Source: Thermomonas sp.
Lineage (GTDB): Bacteria; Pseudomonadota; Gammaproteobacteria; Xanthomonadales; Xanthomonadaceae
Reading direction: 5' to 3'
Assembly (NCBI RefSeq): GCF_029945965.1
Contig: NZ_JAQSDO010000015.1
Coordinates: 654,821 to 718,820 of the forward strand
Length of the DNA: 64,000 nt
Shown: in pieces, positions 33,701 through 43,180 of the stretch
Numbering within the stretch: position 1 is the stretch's first letter
Layout: each line of letters starts with the position of its first letter
Notes under the pieces: model-generated
Told to the model about the DNA's origin: nothing
The model's database searches: none
What the model saw: only the letters and a program-made list of their open reading frames with translations
Program-made: the position numbers and the translations under genes

Positions 33701-35383
33701 ATGCATACATCACCTTCAGATGGTCAGATCCCGCTGACCCAACGCCCGCAGTGGCAGGCACTGACAGCGCATGCCAGCGCGTTCGCTGCACGCCAGCTTC
33801 GTGAACTGTTTGCCGAGGATCCCGAGCGCGGCCAGAGGCTGCATGCGGAAGGCGCGGGCCTGTACCTGGATTACTCCAAGCAGCGCGTCGACGACGACAC
33901 GCTGCGCCTGCTGCTCGAACTGGCCGACGCCTGCAGTCTGCGCGAACGCACGGCAGCGATGTTCGCCGGTGCCCACATCAATCGCACCGAAGACCGCCCG
34001 GCCCTGCACGTCGCGCTGCGGATGCCGAAGGATTCGCAGCTGGAGGTCGACGGCGTCGATGTCGTGACGCAGGTGCACGCGGTACTCGAGCGCATGGCCG
34101 CGTTCGCTGACCGCGTTCGCAATGGGCAATGGACTGGCCATGGCGGCAAGCGCATCCGCAACGTGGTCAGTATTGGTATTGGCGGATCCGACCTCGGCCC
34201 GGTGATGGCGTACGAGGCGCTGCGTGCATTCAGCGCACGTGACCTGCACTTCGCCTTCGTCTCGAACGTCGACGGCACCGACTTCAGCGAAGCCGTGCGC
34301 GGGCTGGACGCGGCCGAAACCCTGTTCATCGTCTGCTCCAAGACTTTCACTACGCTGGAAACGCTGACTAATGCGCACGCCGCGCGTGAATGGTGCCTGC
34401 GTGGGCTTGGCAATGATGAGGATGGCAACGATCAGGCCGGGAAGGACGGCGCAGTGGCCAAACATTTCGTCGCGGTGTCCACCAATGCGGAGGGCGTGCG
34501 CGACTTCGGGATCGACACCGACAACATGTTCGGCTTCTGGGATTGGGTCGGCGGACGCTATTCGATGGATTCCGCGATCGGCCTGTCGACGATGATCGCA
34601 ATCGGCCCGGATCATTTTCGCGAGATGCTCGCCGGCTTCCATGCCATGGACACGCATTTCCGAGATACCCCGCACGCCCGAAATCTGCCTGTGCTGATGG
34701 CGTTGATTGCGCTGTGGAACAACAATTTCCTCGGCGCCGAGACGGTAGCCGTGTTGCCGTATGCGCAATATCTGAAGCGCTTCCCGGCCTACCTGCAGCA
34801 GCTGACGATGGAGAGTAATGGCAAGTCGGTGACCCTGGATGGCCAGCGCGTGGATTACCAGACCGGACCTGTGTATTGGGGCGAGCCGGGAACCAATGGT
34901 CAGCATTCGTTCTACCAGCTGATCCACCAGGGCACGCGGCTGGTGCCGTGTGATTTCATCGGCTTCTGCGAGCCACTCAGTCCGCTGCACGAACAGCACG
35001 ACCTGCTGATGGCCAACCTGTTCGCGCAGGGCGAAGCGCTGGCATTCGGCAAGACCGAAGACGACGTACGCGCGGAAGGCGTGGCCGAGACGCTGGTTCC
35101 ACACAAGACCTTCGAGGGAAATCACCCGAGCAGCACGATCCTCTCGCAACGCCTGGATCCGCGCACGCTGGGTGCATTGGTCGCGCTGTACGAGCACGCC
35201 GTGTTCGTGCAGGGCGTGATCTGGAACATCGATTCCTTCGATCAGTGGGGCGTGGAACTCGGCAAGGTGCTGGCGAAGCAGACTGCGAGCGAACTTGAGG
35301 CAAAAAGCCAGCCGGACCTGCGGCACGACAGCTCCACCAACGCCCTGATTCGCCGCTATCGCCAACAAAGGGACGCCTCCTGA
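33701..35383 (+). CDS. pgi: Glucose-6-phosphate isomerase
   Basis: 560 residues. Signatures: [40 protein letters not shown] (catalytic Glu), [13 protein letters not shown] (catalytic His) and the C-terminal [13 protein letters not shown] (Lys). Interconverts glucose-6-phosphate and fructose-6-phosphate. Twelve bases after tal; its stop shares one base with the pgm start (TGATG). Confidence 0.97.
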   Translation: MHTSPSDGQIPLTQRPQWQALTAHASAFAARQLRELFAEDPERGQRLHAEGAGLYLDYSKQRVDDDTLRLLLELADACSLRERTAAMFAGAHINRTEDRPALHVALRMPKDSQLEVDGVDVVTQVHAVLERMAAFADRVRNGQWTGHGGKRIRNVVSIGIGGSDLGPVMAYEALRAFSARDLHFAFVSNVDGTDFSEAVRGLDAAETLFIVCSKTFTTLETLTNAHAAREWCLRGLGNDEDGNDQAGKDGAVAKHFVAVSTNAEGVRDFGIDTDNMFGFWDWVGGRYSMDSAIGLSTMIAIGPDHFREMLAGFHAMDTHFRDTPHARNLPVLMALIALWNNNFLGAETVAVLPYAQYLKRFPAYLQQLTMESNGKSVTLDGQRVDYQTGPVYWGEPGTNGQHSFYQLIHQGTRLVPCDFIGFCEPLSPLHEQHDLLMANLFAQGEALAFGKTEDDVRAEGVAETLVPHKTFEGNHPSSTILSQRLDPRTLGALVALYEHAVFVQGVIWNIDSFDQWGVELGKVLAKQTASELEAKSQPDLRHDSSTNALIRRYRQQRDAS

Positions 35384-37050
35384 TGGCAACCCAGGTCAGT
35401 CCTCTGGCAGGCAAGCCTGCGCAGGCCGCACAGCTTGTCGACGTCGACAAGCTGGTCGCCGCCTACTTCGACATCAAGCCGGATCCCTCGGTCCCGGTGC
35501 AACGCGTGGCGTTCGGAACCTCGGGCCACCGCGGCAGTTCATTCGACGGCAGTTTCAACGAACACCATGTCCTTGCGATCACCCAGGCGATCTGCGAATA
35601 CCGCAAGGCGCAAGGGATCGATGGCCCGCTTTTCCTCGGCATCGATACACATGCGCTCTCCGGCCCCGCTCGCGACAGCGCGCTGGAAGTACTGGCGGCC
35701 AACGGTGTCGAGGTGCGGATTGCCATTGGTGACGAATACACGCCGACACCCGCGGTCTCGCACGGGATCCTGGTCTACAACCAGGGCCGAACATCCGGAC
35801 TCGCCGATGGCATTGTGGTGACGCCCTCGCACAACCCGCCCGATAACGGCGGCTTCAAGTACAACCCGGTCAACGGTGGCCCGGCGGACACCGCGATCAC
35901 CCGCCAGGTACAGGACCGCGCCAACGTGCTCCTCGAAGCGCACCTCGATGGCGTATCGCGCGTCCCACTGCAACGGGCACGCAGCGCTGCCACCACACGC
36001 GAGCACGATTTCCTCGGCCATTACATCGCCGATCTCGGCAACGTGCTGGATTTCGACCTGATTCGCAGCTCCGGGATCCACATGGGCGTGGACCCGCTCG
36101 GTGGCGCTGGCGTGCACTACTGGGCGCGCATCGCCGAACACTATCGGCTAAATCTCGAGGTGGTCAGCGAGCAGGTGGATCCGACATTCGCCTTCATGAC
36201 CCTCGACTGGGACGGCAAGATCCGCATGGACCCATCGTCGTCGTACGCGATGCAGCGGCTGATCGGCCTGAAGGACCGCTTCGACGTTGCGTTTGCCTGC
36301 GACACCGACCACGACCGACACGGCGTGGTGACCAAGGCCGGCCTGTTGCCGTCGAACCACTATCTGGCCGCCATGATCGACGACCTGTTCAACAACCGCC
36401 CGCAGTGGAACGCGAAAGCGGCGGTGGGCAAGACCGTGGTCAGCAGCAGCATGATCGACCGCGTGGCCAAGCGGCTTGGCCGCAAACTCTACGAGACGCC
36501 GGTGGGTTTCAAGTGGTTCGCGGACGGACTGTTCGACGGATCCCTCGGCTTCGGTGGCGAGGAGAGTGCGGGCGCGAGTTTCCTGCGCCGCGACGGCACG
36601 GTGTGGACGACAGACAAGGACGGCCTCGTGCCGGCGCTGTTTGCCGCCGAGCTCACCGCGCGTCATGGCCATGACCCGGCCGAACACTACCGCGGCCTGT
36701 GCGATGCTTTCGGTGAAGTGTTCCTCGACCGCGTCGAAGCGCCCGCAAGCCCGCAGCAGAAGCAGGTGCTGGCCAAACTCTCGCCCGACCAGATCAAGGC
36801 CGACAAACTTGCGGGCGCGGTGATCAGCAAGGTGCTGGACAAGGCGCCGGGCAATAACGCGTCCATCGGCGGCATCAAGGTGGTTGCGGACAATGGCTGG
36901 TTCGCCGCGCGTCCGTCGGGCACCGAGGACATCTACAAGATCTACGGCGAGAGTTTCGAAAGCCGCGAACACCTGCGGGCCATCCTCACCGAGGCGCAGG
37001 GCATCGTCGATGCCGCGTTGGCGCAGGCCCCGAACCACGAGGCGTCCTGA
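35383..37050 (+). CDS. pgm: Alpha-D-glucose phosphoglucomutase
   Basis: 555 residues. Phospho-serine loop [11 protein letters not shown] (Ser149), metal loop CDTDHDRHG, sugar-binding [10 protein letters not shown] and phosphate-binding [15 protein letters not shown]. Interconverts glucose-1- and glucose-6-phosphate. In this locus it would connect glucose-1-phosphate from GH94 phosphorolysis, or demand for nucleotide sugars, with the pentose phosphate genes beside it. Confidence 0.96.
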   Translation: MATQVSPLAGKPAQAAQLVDVDKLVAAYFDIKPDPSVPVQRVAFGTSGHRGSSFDGSFNEHHVLAITQAICEYRKAQGIDGPLFLGIDTHALSGPARDSALEVLAANGVEVRIAIGDEYTPTPAVSHGILVYNQGRTSGLADGIVVTPSHNPPDNGGFKYNPVNGGPADTAITRQVQDRANVLLEAHLDGVSRVPLQRARSAATTREHDFLGHYIADLGNVLDFDLIRSSGIHMGVDPLGGAGVHYWARIAEHYRLNLEVVSEQVDPTFAFMTLDWDGKIRMDPSSSYAMQRLIGLKDRFDVAFACDTDHDRHGVVTKAGLLPSNHYLAAMIDDLFNNRPQWNAKAAVGKTVVSSSMIDRVAKRLGRKLYETPVGFKWFADGLFDGSLGFGGEESAGASFLRRDGTVWTTDKDGLVPALFAAELTARHGHDPAEHYRGLCDAFGEVFLDRVEAPASPQQKQVLAKLSPDQIKADKLAGAVISKVLDKAPGNNASIGGIKVVADNGWFAARPSGTEDIYKIYGESFESREHLRAILTEAQGIVDAALAQAPNHEAS

Positions 37051-37092
37051 TCCATCCGCGGACACGACGCTTTGCCACGTAAGGAGGACAGC

Positions 37093-39180
37093 ATGTCATT
37101 CACCACGCAATCCGGCTTCATTGCCGGTTCCCTCGACCAGCGCTGCATCGACACGCTGCGCTTCCTCTCCGTAGACATGGTGCAGAAGGCCGACAGCGGC
37201 CATCCCGGGCTGCCGCTCGGCGCAGCGCCGATGGCCTACGTGTTATGGCAGCACTTCCTCAAGCACGATCCTGCCGATCCGCAATGGCCGGACCGGGACC
37301 GCTTCGTGCTGTCCGCCGGGCATGGCTCGGCTCTGCTTTACAGCCTGCTGCACGTCACCGGCTATGACCTGTCGCTGGAAGACATCAAGCAGTTCCGCCA
37401 GTGGGGCAGCAAGGCACCTGGACATCCCGAGCGCGGCCACACGCCCGGCGTAGAGGTCACTACCGGGCCGCTGGGGCAGGGGCTGGCGAATGCGGTGGGC
37501 ATGGCGATGGCCGAGGCGCAACTCGCCGCGCGCTACAACCGCGATGATCACGCGGTCATCGACCACCACACGTGGGTGATCGCCAGCGACGGCGACCTGA
37601 TGGAAGGTGTCGCTTCGGAAGCGGCCTCGCTGGCCGGTCACCTGCAGCTGGGCAAGCTCAACGTGCTGTACGACGACAACAGCGTGACCCTGTCGGCCGG
37701 CACCGACATCACATTCACCGAGGACCGCGCCGCGCGGTTTGCCGCCTACGGCTGGCACATCCAGACCGTGGACGATGGCAACGACGTGGCGGCGATCCAG
37801 GCGGCCCTGCAGCGCGCGCGCGATGAGGTCGCGCGGCCATCGCTGGTGTTGATACGTACGCACATCGGCTACGGCTCGCCCGAACAGGACAGTTTCAAAT
37901 CGCACGGCTCGCCGTTGGGCGACGCGGACGTGGCAGCCACCAAGCGCGAGCTCGGCTGGCCGGAGCAGCCACCGTTCCTGATGCCCGACGACGCCATGGC
38001 GCACTTCCGTGCTGCGTTGGAGCGCGGCAAGCAGGCGAGAAATGCATGGCAGGTGCGCTTCGACGCCTACGCCAAGGCAAGTCCTGACCTCGCTGCCGAA
38101 CTGCGCAACAGCCTCGAGTCCAAGCTGCCGCGTGGCTGGGATGCGGAGGTGCCGGAGTTTCCCGCTGACGCCAAGGGCATGGCAACGCGCGAGGCTGGCG
38201 GCAAGGTGCTGTCAGCGATCGCACTGAAGCTACCCGCGCTGACCGGCGGCTCCGCCGATCTCGATCCATCCACCTATACGGCGATCAAGGGGCTTGGCGA
38301 CTTCGATCCGCGTGCCACGTCGGGCGACGACCAGCAGGGCTCCGATGGCGGTGGCTGGAGCTACGCGGGGCGCAACCTGCATTTCGGCGTGCGCGAGCAC
38401 GCGATGGGCGCGATCTGCAACGGCATGGCTGCCCATGGCGGCATCATTCCTTACGACGCGACCTTCCTGATCTTCTCCGACTACATGCGCCCACCGATCC
38501 GGCTGGCGGCGCTGATGCGGCTGCACGTGGTCCATGTGTTCACTCATGACAGCATCGCGCTGGGCGAGGACGGGCCGACCCACCAGCCGGTGGAGCAGCT
38601 TGCCGGCCTGCGTTCGGTGCCGAACCTGCTGGTGATCCGGCCTGCAGATGCGAACGAAACCGCGGTCGCCTGGCGAGTCGCGCTGGAAGCGGCTGACCGG
38701 CCGGTGGCGCTGGTGCTGTCGAGGCAAAAGGTGTCGACCCTGGACCGCGGCAAATACGCACCGGCCGACGGACTGCGCAAGGGCGCATATGTCCTGCTTG
38801 ATGTCGCCGACGGCAAGCCCGACGTTGTCCTGATAGGCACTGGCGCCGAGACCGGCCTGGTGCTGGAGGCCGTCGAAAAGCTTCAAGCCGAGGGTATCGC
38901 CGCACGCGCCGTCTCGATGCCGAGCTGGGAGTTGTTCGACCAGCAGCCACGCAACTACCGGGACACTGTATTTCCGCCGGGCGTGCACGCCAGACTGGCG
39001 GTGGAAGCGGGCTCGTCGCAGGGTTGGCATCGCTATGTCGGCGATGGCGGCTGCGTCCTCGGCGTCGATCGCTTCGGCGCATCGGCGCCCGGCAGCGAGG
39101 TGATGGAGCGCTACGGCTTCAGCGTCGACAACGTCTGTGCGCTCGCGCGTGGGTTGCTTGGCGACAAACAGGCATCCTGA
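37093..39180 (+). CDS. tkt: Transketolase
   Basis: 695 residues. ThDP-binding [21 protein letters not shown]-terminal SGHPGLPLG, His-containing [14 protein letters not shown] and pyrimidine-domain [18 protein letters not shown]. Transfers two-carbon units between sugar phosphates. ATG 37093 has a strong AAGGAGG six bases upstream; an in-frame TTG at 37072 is not needed. Last gene of the zwf-to-tkt run, convergent with gnd. Confidence 0.97.
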   Translation: MSFTTQSGFIAGSLDQRCIDTLRFLSVDMVQKADSGHPGLPLGAAPMAYVLWQHFLKHDPADPQWPDRDRFVLSAGHGSALLYSLLHVTGYDLSLEDIKQFRQWGSKAPGHPERGHTPGVEVTTGPLGQGLANAVGMAMAEAQLAARYNRDDHAVIDHHTWVIASDGDLMEGVASEAASLAGHLQLGKLNVLYDDNSVTLSAGTDITFTEDRAARFAAYGWHIQTVDDGNDVAAIQAALQRARDEVARPSLVLIRTHIGYGSPEQDSFKSHGSPLGDADVAATKRELGWPEQPPFLMPDDAMAHFRAALERGKQARNAWQVRFDAYAKASPDLAAELRNSLESKLPRGWDAEVPEFPADAKGMATREAGGKVLSAIALKLPALTGGSADLDPSTYTAIKGLGDFDPRATSGDDQQGSDGGGWSYAGRNLHFGVREHAMGAICNGMAAHGGIIPYDATFLIFSDYMRPPIRLAALMRLHVVHVFTHDSIALGEDGPTHQPVEQLAGLRSVPNLLVIRPADANETAVAWRVALEAADRPVALVLSRQKVSTLDRGKYAPADGLRKGAYVLLDVADGKPDVVLIGTGAETGLVLEAVEKLQAEGIAARAVSMPSWELFDQQPRNYRDTVFPPGVHARLAVEAGSSQGWHRYVGDGGCVLGVDRFGASAPGSEVMERYGFSVDNVCALARGLLGDKQAS

Positions 39181-39182
39181 GG

Positions 39183-39218
39183 TTGCCCAGCCGCGCTAAA
39201 ATGCGGCGTGCTGGGCAA
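39183..39218. terminator. Inverted repeat between tkt and gnd
   Basis: TTGCCCAGC (39183-39191) pairs perfectly with GCTGGGCAA (39210-39218). It begins two bases after the tkt stop and lies between convergent genes. There is no clear T-tract. Confidence 0.45.
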
Positions 39219-39247
39219 GATTCAACCATCGCGCCGTGTAGTGCCCG

Positions 39248-40153
39248 TTACTCCTTTTTCATCGCATGCCCGCCGAATTCGTTTCGCATCGCCGACAGCA
39301 ACTTGTCGGTGAACGAATCGGCGTCGCGCGAGCGCAAGCGCTCAATCAACGCCTGGGTGATCACAGGCGCGGCTACGTCGAGGTCGATCGCCTCGGCCAC
39401 CGTCCAGCGACCTTCGCCGGAATCCGGCACGAACGGCGCGATCCCGTCCAGCTTCGGATTCTTCTCAAGCGCGTCTGCGGTCAGATCCAGCAACCATGAG
39501 CGGACCACACTGCCGTAGCGCCAGATTTCCGCAACCTGGTGCAGGTCGAGATTGAAATCCTGCTTGTGCCCGAGGATCGAGAATCCTTCGGCATAGGCCT
39601 GCATCAGCCCGTACTCGATGCCGTTGTGGACCATCTTGGTGAAGTGCCCGGAACCGACCGGGCCGACATGGCCCCAGCCCTGGTCCTTGGCCGGCGCGAG
39701 TGACTCGAACACCGGATTGAGTCGCTCGACGGCATCCTTCGCACCGCCGATCATCATGCTGTAACCCTCGGCCAGCCCCCAGACGCCGCCGCTGGTGCCG
39801 CAGTCGACGTAGTTCACGCCTTTGCCATCAGCGGCCTTTGCGCGGGCCAGCGTGTCCTTGTAGTTGGAGTTGCCGCCGTCGATGATCGTGTCGCCGCTTG
39901 CGAGCAGCTTCAGCAGCGCATCAACGGTTCCACCGGTGATGTCGCCGGCCGGCACCATCATCCAGATCGCGCGTGGCGCCGTGAGCTTTCCAACCAGTTC
40001 TTCCAGCGTCGCGGCGGATTGCGCGCCGAATTTTTCCGTGGTCGCGCGCGCTTCCGGCTTTGGATCGAAGCCGACCACATGGTGGCCGTCGCGGAGCAGG
40101 CGCTGCGCCATATTCGCGCCCATCTTGCCCAAGCCAATCATGCCCAGTTGCAT
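39248..40153 (-). CDS. gnd: 6-phosphogluconate dehydrogenase, short decarboxylating type
   Basis: 301 residues: the short GndA/YqeC-like type rather than the 470-residue form. NAD(P) motif MQLGMIGLGKMGANMAQRL, substrate-binding CGTSGGVWGLAEGY and catalytic GHFTKMVHNGIEYG. Oxidatively decarboxylates 6-phosphogluconate to ribulose-5-phosphate; short forms are often NAD-linked (family knowledge). GGAGG precedes ATG 40153. Transcribed with the flavoprotein and glycoamylase genes upstream; 35-base gap. Confidence 0.93.
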   Translation of the reverse strand: MQLGMIGLGKMGANMAQRLLRDGHHVVGFDPKPEARATTEKFGAQSAATLEELVGKLTAPRAIWMMVPAGDITGGTVDALLKLLASGDTIIDGGNSNYKDTLARAKAADGKGVNYVDCGTSGGVWGLAEGYSMMIGGAKDAVERLNPVFESLAPAKDQGWGHVGPVGSGHFTKMVHNGIEYGLMQAYAEGFSILGHKQDFNLDLHQVAEIWRYGSVVRSWLLDLTADALEKNPKLDGIAPFVPDSGEGRWTVAEAIDLDVAAPVITQALIERLRSRDADSFTDKLLSAMRNEFGGHAMKKE

Positions 40154-40188
40154 GGAACACCTCCTTGTTGTGTGTGGTTTGCGTGATG

Positions 40189-41679
40189 TCATTTCGCCTC
40201 CGGGTGCTGTTTGCGCCAGGTACGCGCAGCCTCGCCGATGGCGGACGACTGGGTGGGGTAGGGGTAGATGACCTGCGACAGGGTGCGCATGCCGATCCCC
40301 GCCACCATCGCCTGGGTCACCTGGCTGATCAGTTCGCCCGCGTCACGCGACACGATGGTCGCGCCCAGGATCTGGTCGGAGCCGTCGGCGACGTGGAGCT
40401 TGATGAAACCGATGTCATCGCTGTCGAGCACGGCGCGATCAACTTCGTGCAGCGGTACTGTGACCGTCGAGATCGGGATGTCGCGGCGCATCGCCTCGCG
40501 CACATACAGGCCAACGTGTGCGATCTCCGGATCGGTGTAGGTGCACCACGGGATCACGAGTTCGTCGAGCCTTTGCCGTCCACCGTGCAACGCGTTGGCC
40601 ACCGCCATGCATGCGGTGGTCGCAGCGACGGAGACATAGCGGTGCTCCATGCAGGCATCACCGGCTGCGTAGACCATGGGATTGGATGTACACAGGTAAT
40701 CGTCGACGTGGACGCCGCGGACCAAATCGTGGCGGATGCCCGCGGCATCCAGGCCCAGATCGTCGATCCGTGGTATCCGGCCCGTGCCCACCAGCACGGC
40801 GTCTGCCGTGATCGCCGAAATGTAGTCGTCGCTGCGCAGGTCGGCATGGATGTCGCCGCCGACCCGCCGCAGCGCGGTCACGTTGGTATTCAGCCGCACC
40901 TCGATCCCGTCGCGCGCGAACGCCACCGACAGGATCTGCGCCGCATCGCGCTCCTCGTGCGGCAGGAATAGCGGCATGTCCTGCACGATCACCACGCGAC
41001 TGCCGAAGCGGCTGTAGACCTGCGCCAGCTCGCAGCCCAGTGGGCCGCCGCCGATGACCAGCAGTCGCGCGGGCAAATGCCTGATGCCGAAGATGGTCTC
41101 GTTGGTGAAGTAGCCCACATCTTTCAGCCCCGGGATGTCGGGCACATCGGGCTCGGCGCCAGTCGCGATGAGCACCTTGTCGAACCATAGCGGATCGCCA
41201 TCGAGCTCCAGCCGGTCGGGGGCGCGGAACTCGGCGTGGCCGAAAAAAAGATCGACGCCGGCTTCGCGCAGCATGCGTGGGGAAGTCGTCCTGCTCAGGC
41301 GTGCGCGCAGCCGCAGCACGCGTTCCATTGTGGCGTGGAAATCGACATCGATGCGCGCCGGCACGGCGGCGCCGTAACGGCGCGCATCGCGCATCTCGGC
41401 ATATGTACGCGCACTGCGGATCAGTGCCTTCGATGCCACGCTGCCGTAGTTGAGGGCATCGCCGCCTATCAGGTCGCGCTCGACCAAAGCGACGCGGATG
41501 CCCGATGCTGCGGCTTGCATGGCGGCGGTGAGACCCGCTGGGCCTGCGCCGATCACGACCAGTCCATAGCGATCCGCACGGATGGGATTGCGCCACTCCG
41601 CCGGGTGTACGTTGGCCTTCAGCTCCGCGCGTACCGCAGGATCGACGATGGTCCCGGAACCCGGGTCACGGCGAGGCAT
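40189..41679 (-). CDS. Pyridine nucleotide flavoprotein of the Lpd/MerA/SthA family lacking the redox cysteines
   Basis: 496 residues. FAD motif VVIGAGPAGLTAAMQAA, NAD(P) motif LLVIGGGPLGCELAQVYS, second FAD motif VYAAGDA and a C-terminal dimerisation domain. Where dihydrolipoamide and mercuric reductases carry CxxxxC the sequence reads GGDALNYGSVASKALI, with Ala75 and Ser80 in place of both cysteines, and the C-terminal catalytic His is also absent (YPYPTQSSAIGEAA). Disulfide reductase activity is therefore unlikely. Electron transfer between nicotinamides, as in the related transhydrogenase SthA, is one possibility next to zwf and gnd, but is inference. Start codon shares one base with the glycoamylase stop. 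Confidence 0.85.
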   Translation of the reverse strand: MPRRDPGSGTIVDPAVRAELKANVHPAEWRNPIRADRYGLVVIGAGPAGLTAAMQAAASGIRVALVERDLIGGDALNYGSVASKALIRSARTYAEMRDARRYGAAVPARIDVDFHATMERVLRLRARLSRTTSPRMLREAGVDLFFGHAEFRAPDRLELDGDPLWFDKVLIATGAEPDVPDIPGLKDVGYFTNETIFGIRHLPARLLVIGGGPLGCELAQVYSRFGSRVVIVQDMPLFLPHEERDAAQILSVAFARDGIEVRLNTNVTALRRVGGDIHADLRSDDYISAITADAVLVGTGRIPRIDDLGLDAAGIRHDLVRGVHVDDYLCTSNPMVYAAGDACMEHRYVSVAATTACMAVANALHGGRQRLDELVIPWCTYTDPEIAHVGLYVREAMRRDIPISTVTVPLHEVDRAVLDSDDIGFIKLHVADGSDQILGATIVSRDAGELISQVTQAMVAGIGMRTLSQVIYPYPTQSSAIGEAARTWRKQHPEAK

Positions 41680-43073
41680 CAGGTGTCCCCCAGTCCGTGC
41701 GCGGCATCCAGCCAGCCGCCATCGAAACCGGAACGGCGCAGCCCGTCGACAATCCAACCGCAGCTGCGCATCAGCCGCCAGGGCAGGCCGCTTCTGTGGT
41801 TCTCCAGCATCATCACGATGATGCCCTGATCCAGGCCGAACAGGCCCGGCGACACCCATGCGCTGCCGTGGGCATCACGCAGGTCGGCATTGAATCCGCT
41901 TGTAAAGCAGTCGTCCGTAAGGATTTCGGGATATCTGCTGGACATGGTGCGGATTGCGATCCTTGCGAGCTCCGGCTCGAACGGCATGCAGGCCAGCACC
42001 GCCGACGGCGACAGGGTGCCGTCATCCGGGCCGTATGGCACGCCGCGGGCTGCATAACCGAACAGGTTGCGTGGCTCGGCGTCGACCTCGCGCACCTCGT
42101 CAGTGGGGCCTTCACAGGCGCTGAAGCCCCAGCAGTCCTCCCCATAACCGGCGTGACCGCCAGGATTGATGCAGGCGTAGGCACGCTGCACGTGCACCGC
42201 ACGGCGGCTGTTTTCGAAATAGTCGCATTGCTTCTCACGCATGAAACCGTCGCGGATGCCGCGAAAGTCGATCCACGCGTGCGAGAACAGGTGGATGAAC
42301 AGCGGACCGGCGTACAGGAAATCGTATCCGTAGATATTTTCCCACTGGTAGGTGTAGGTCCAGTCGTGATAACAGGCGTGGCTGATCGGGTGGGTCGGCG
42401 AGCCCATCGCCAGCACATACAAAACGATCGCTTCGCTATAGCCTTCCCAGCCGTAGTGCAGGAAGCCGCATTCGGGCTTCCAGCCCTGCATTATCGTGCC
42501 CTTGCCGTCCTGCGCCCAACGCCAGTCGATACGGCGATACAGCAGGTCGACGACGGCGCGCAGTTCGGTTTCAGCGGCGTTGTCGGCACTGAAATACTCG
42601 CTGGCCATCAGCGCGCCGGCGATCAGCAGCGCGGTATCGATCATCGACAGTTCGCAGCGCCACACGCGCGTGCCGGCACCCGGATCGAGAAAATGGAAGT
42701 AGAAGCCCTTGAAGCCGGTCGCCTCGGGGCTGCCGTCCTGGTTGCTGTCGCGGAAGAAATGCAGCGCCATGGTGCAGTGCGCGATGGCCTGCTCGCGTGA
42801 AATCCAGCCTCGTTCGACCGCCACCGGGTAGGCGGATAGCGCGAATCCAACGACAGCAATACTCACCGGCGAACCAGGTCGCGAGGTGTCCGCGTGCAGG
42901 CCGTTTAATGGATTGCGGTTGTGCAGGAAATACTCGAAGGCTGCGCGCTGGTAACGATCAAGCAGCGCGTCGTCGGACACAATCGGCTCGCATGGCACGT
43001 CCTGCGCTGCTGCAGCTGCGCTGGCATCATCTGCAAGTCGCCCTGAGGCGCTGTTGTGGTTGGTAATTGTCAC
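41679..43073 (-). CDS. Glycoamylase-like protein (PF10091/GH144 type)
   Basis: 464 residues, no signal peptide, so cytoplasmic. Matches the 'putative glucoamylase' family whose characterised members (GH144) hydrolyse beta-1,2-glucan: HADTSRPGSPVSIAVVGFAL, WRCELSMIDTALLIAGALMA, GWEGYSEAIVLYVLAMGSP and SPGLFGLDQGIIVMMLENH. The same fold forms the middle part of NdvB at 55.3-56.8 kb. Likely endo-acting on beta-1,2-glucan. Start GTG 43073 has only a weak GGATAA before it. Divergent from the GH94 gene. Confidence 0.85.
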   Translation of the reverse strand: MTITNHNSASGRLADDASAAAAAQDVPCEPIVSDDALLDRYQRAAFEYFLHNRNPLNGLHADTSRPGSPVSIAVVGFALSAYPVAVERGWISREQAIAHCTMALHFFRDSNQDGSPEATGFKGFYFHFLDPGAGTRVWRCELSMIDTALLIAGALMASEYFSADNAAETELRAVVDLLYRRIDWRWAQDGKGTIMQGWKPECGFLHYGWEGYSEAIVLYVLAMGSPTHPISHACYHDWTYTYQWENIYGYDFLYAGPLFIHLFSHAWIDFRGIRDGFMREKQCDYFENSRRAVHVQRAYACINPGGHAGYGEDCWGFSACEGPTDEVREVDAEPRNLFGYAARGVPYGPDDGTLSPSAVLACMPFEPELARIAIRTMSSRYPEILTDDCFTSGFNADLRDAHGSAWVSPGLFGLDQGIIVMMLENHRSGLPWRLMRSCGWIVDGLRRSGFDGGWLDAAHGLGDT

Positions 43074-43180
43074 CTTATCCGCAAGTTTAGATTCGGCGCT
43101 GTTAGCAAGTCATGACGTTTACACGCCCATTACCGGTGAGGTGCCATAAAGTGCAGTCGCCCGAGCAGAGTGGAAGTTCC

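Noticed and set aside
33716..35389. 557-codon frame opposite pgi
   Set aside because: Mirrors pgi almost exactly; no protein family features or ribosome site.
37072..37092. TTG start for tkt
   Set aside because: The ATG at 37093 has an excellent AAGGAGG at proper spacing.
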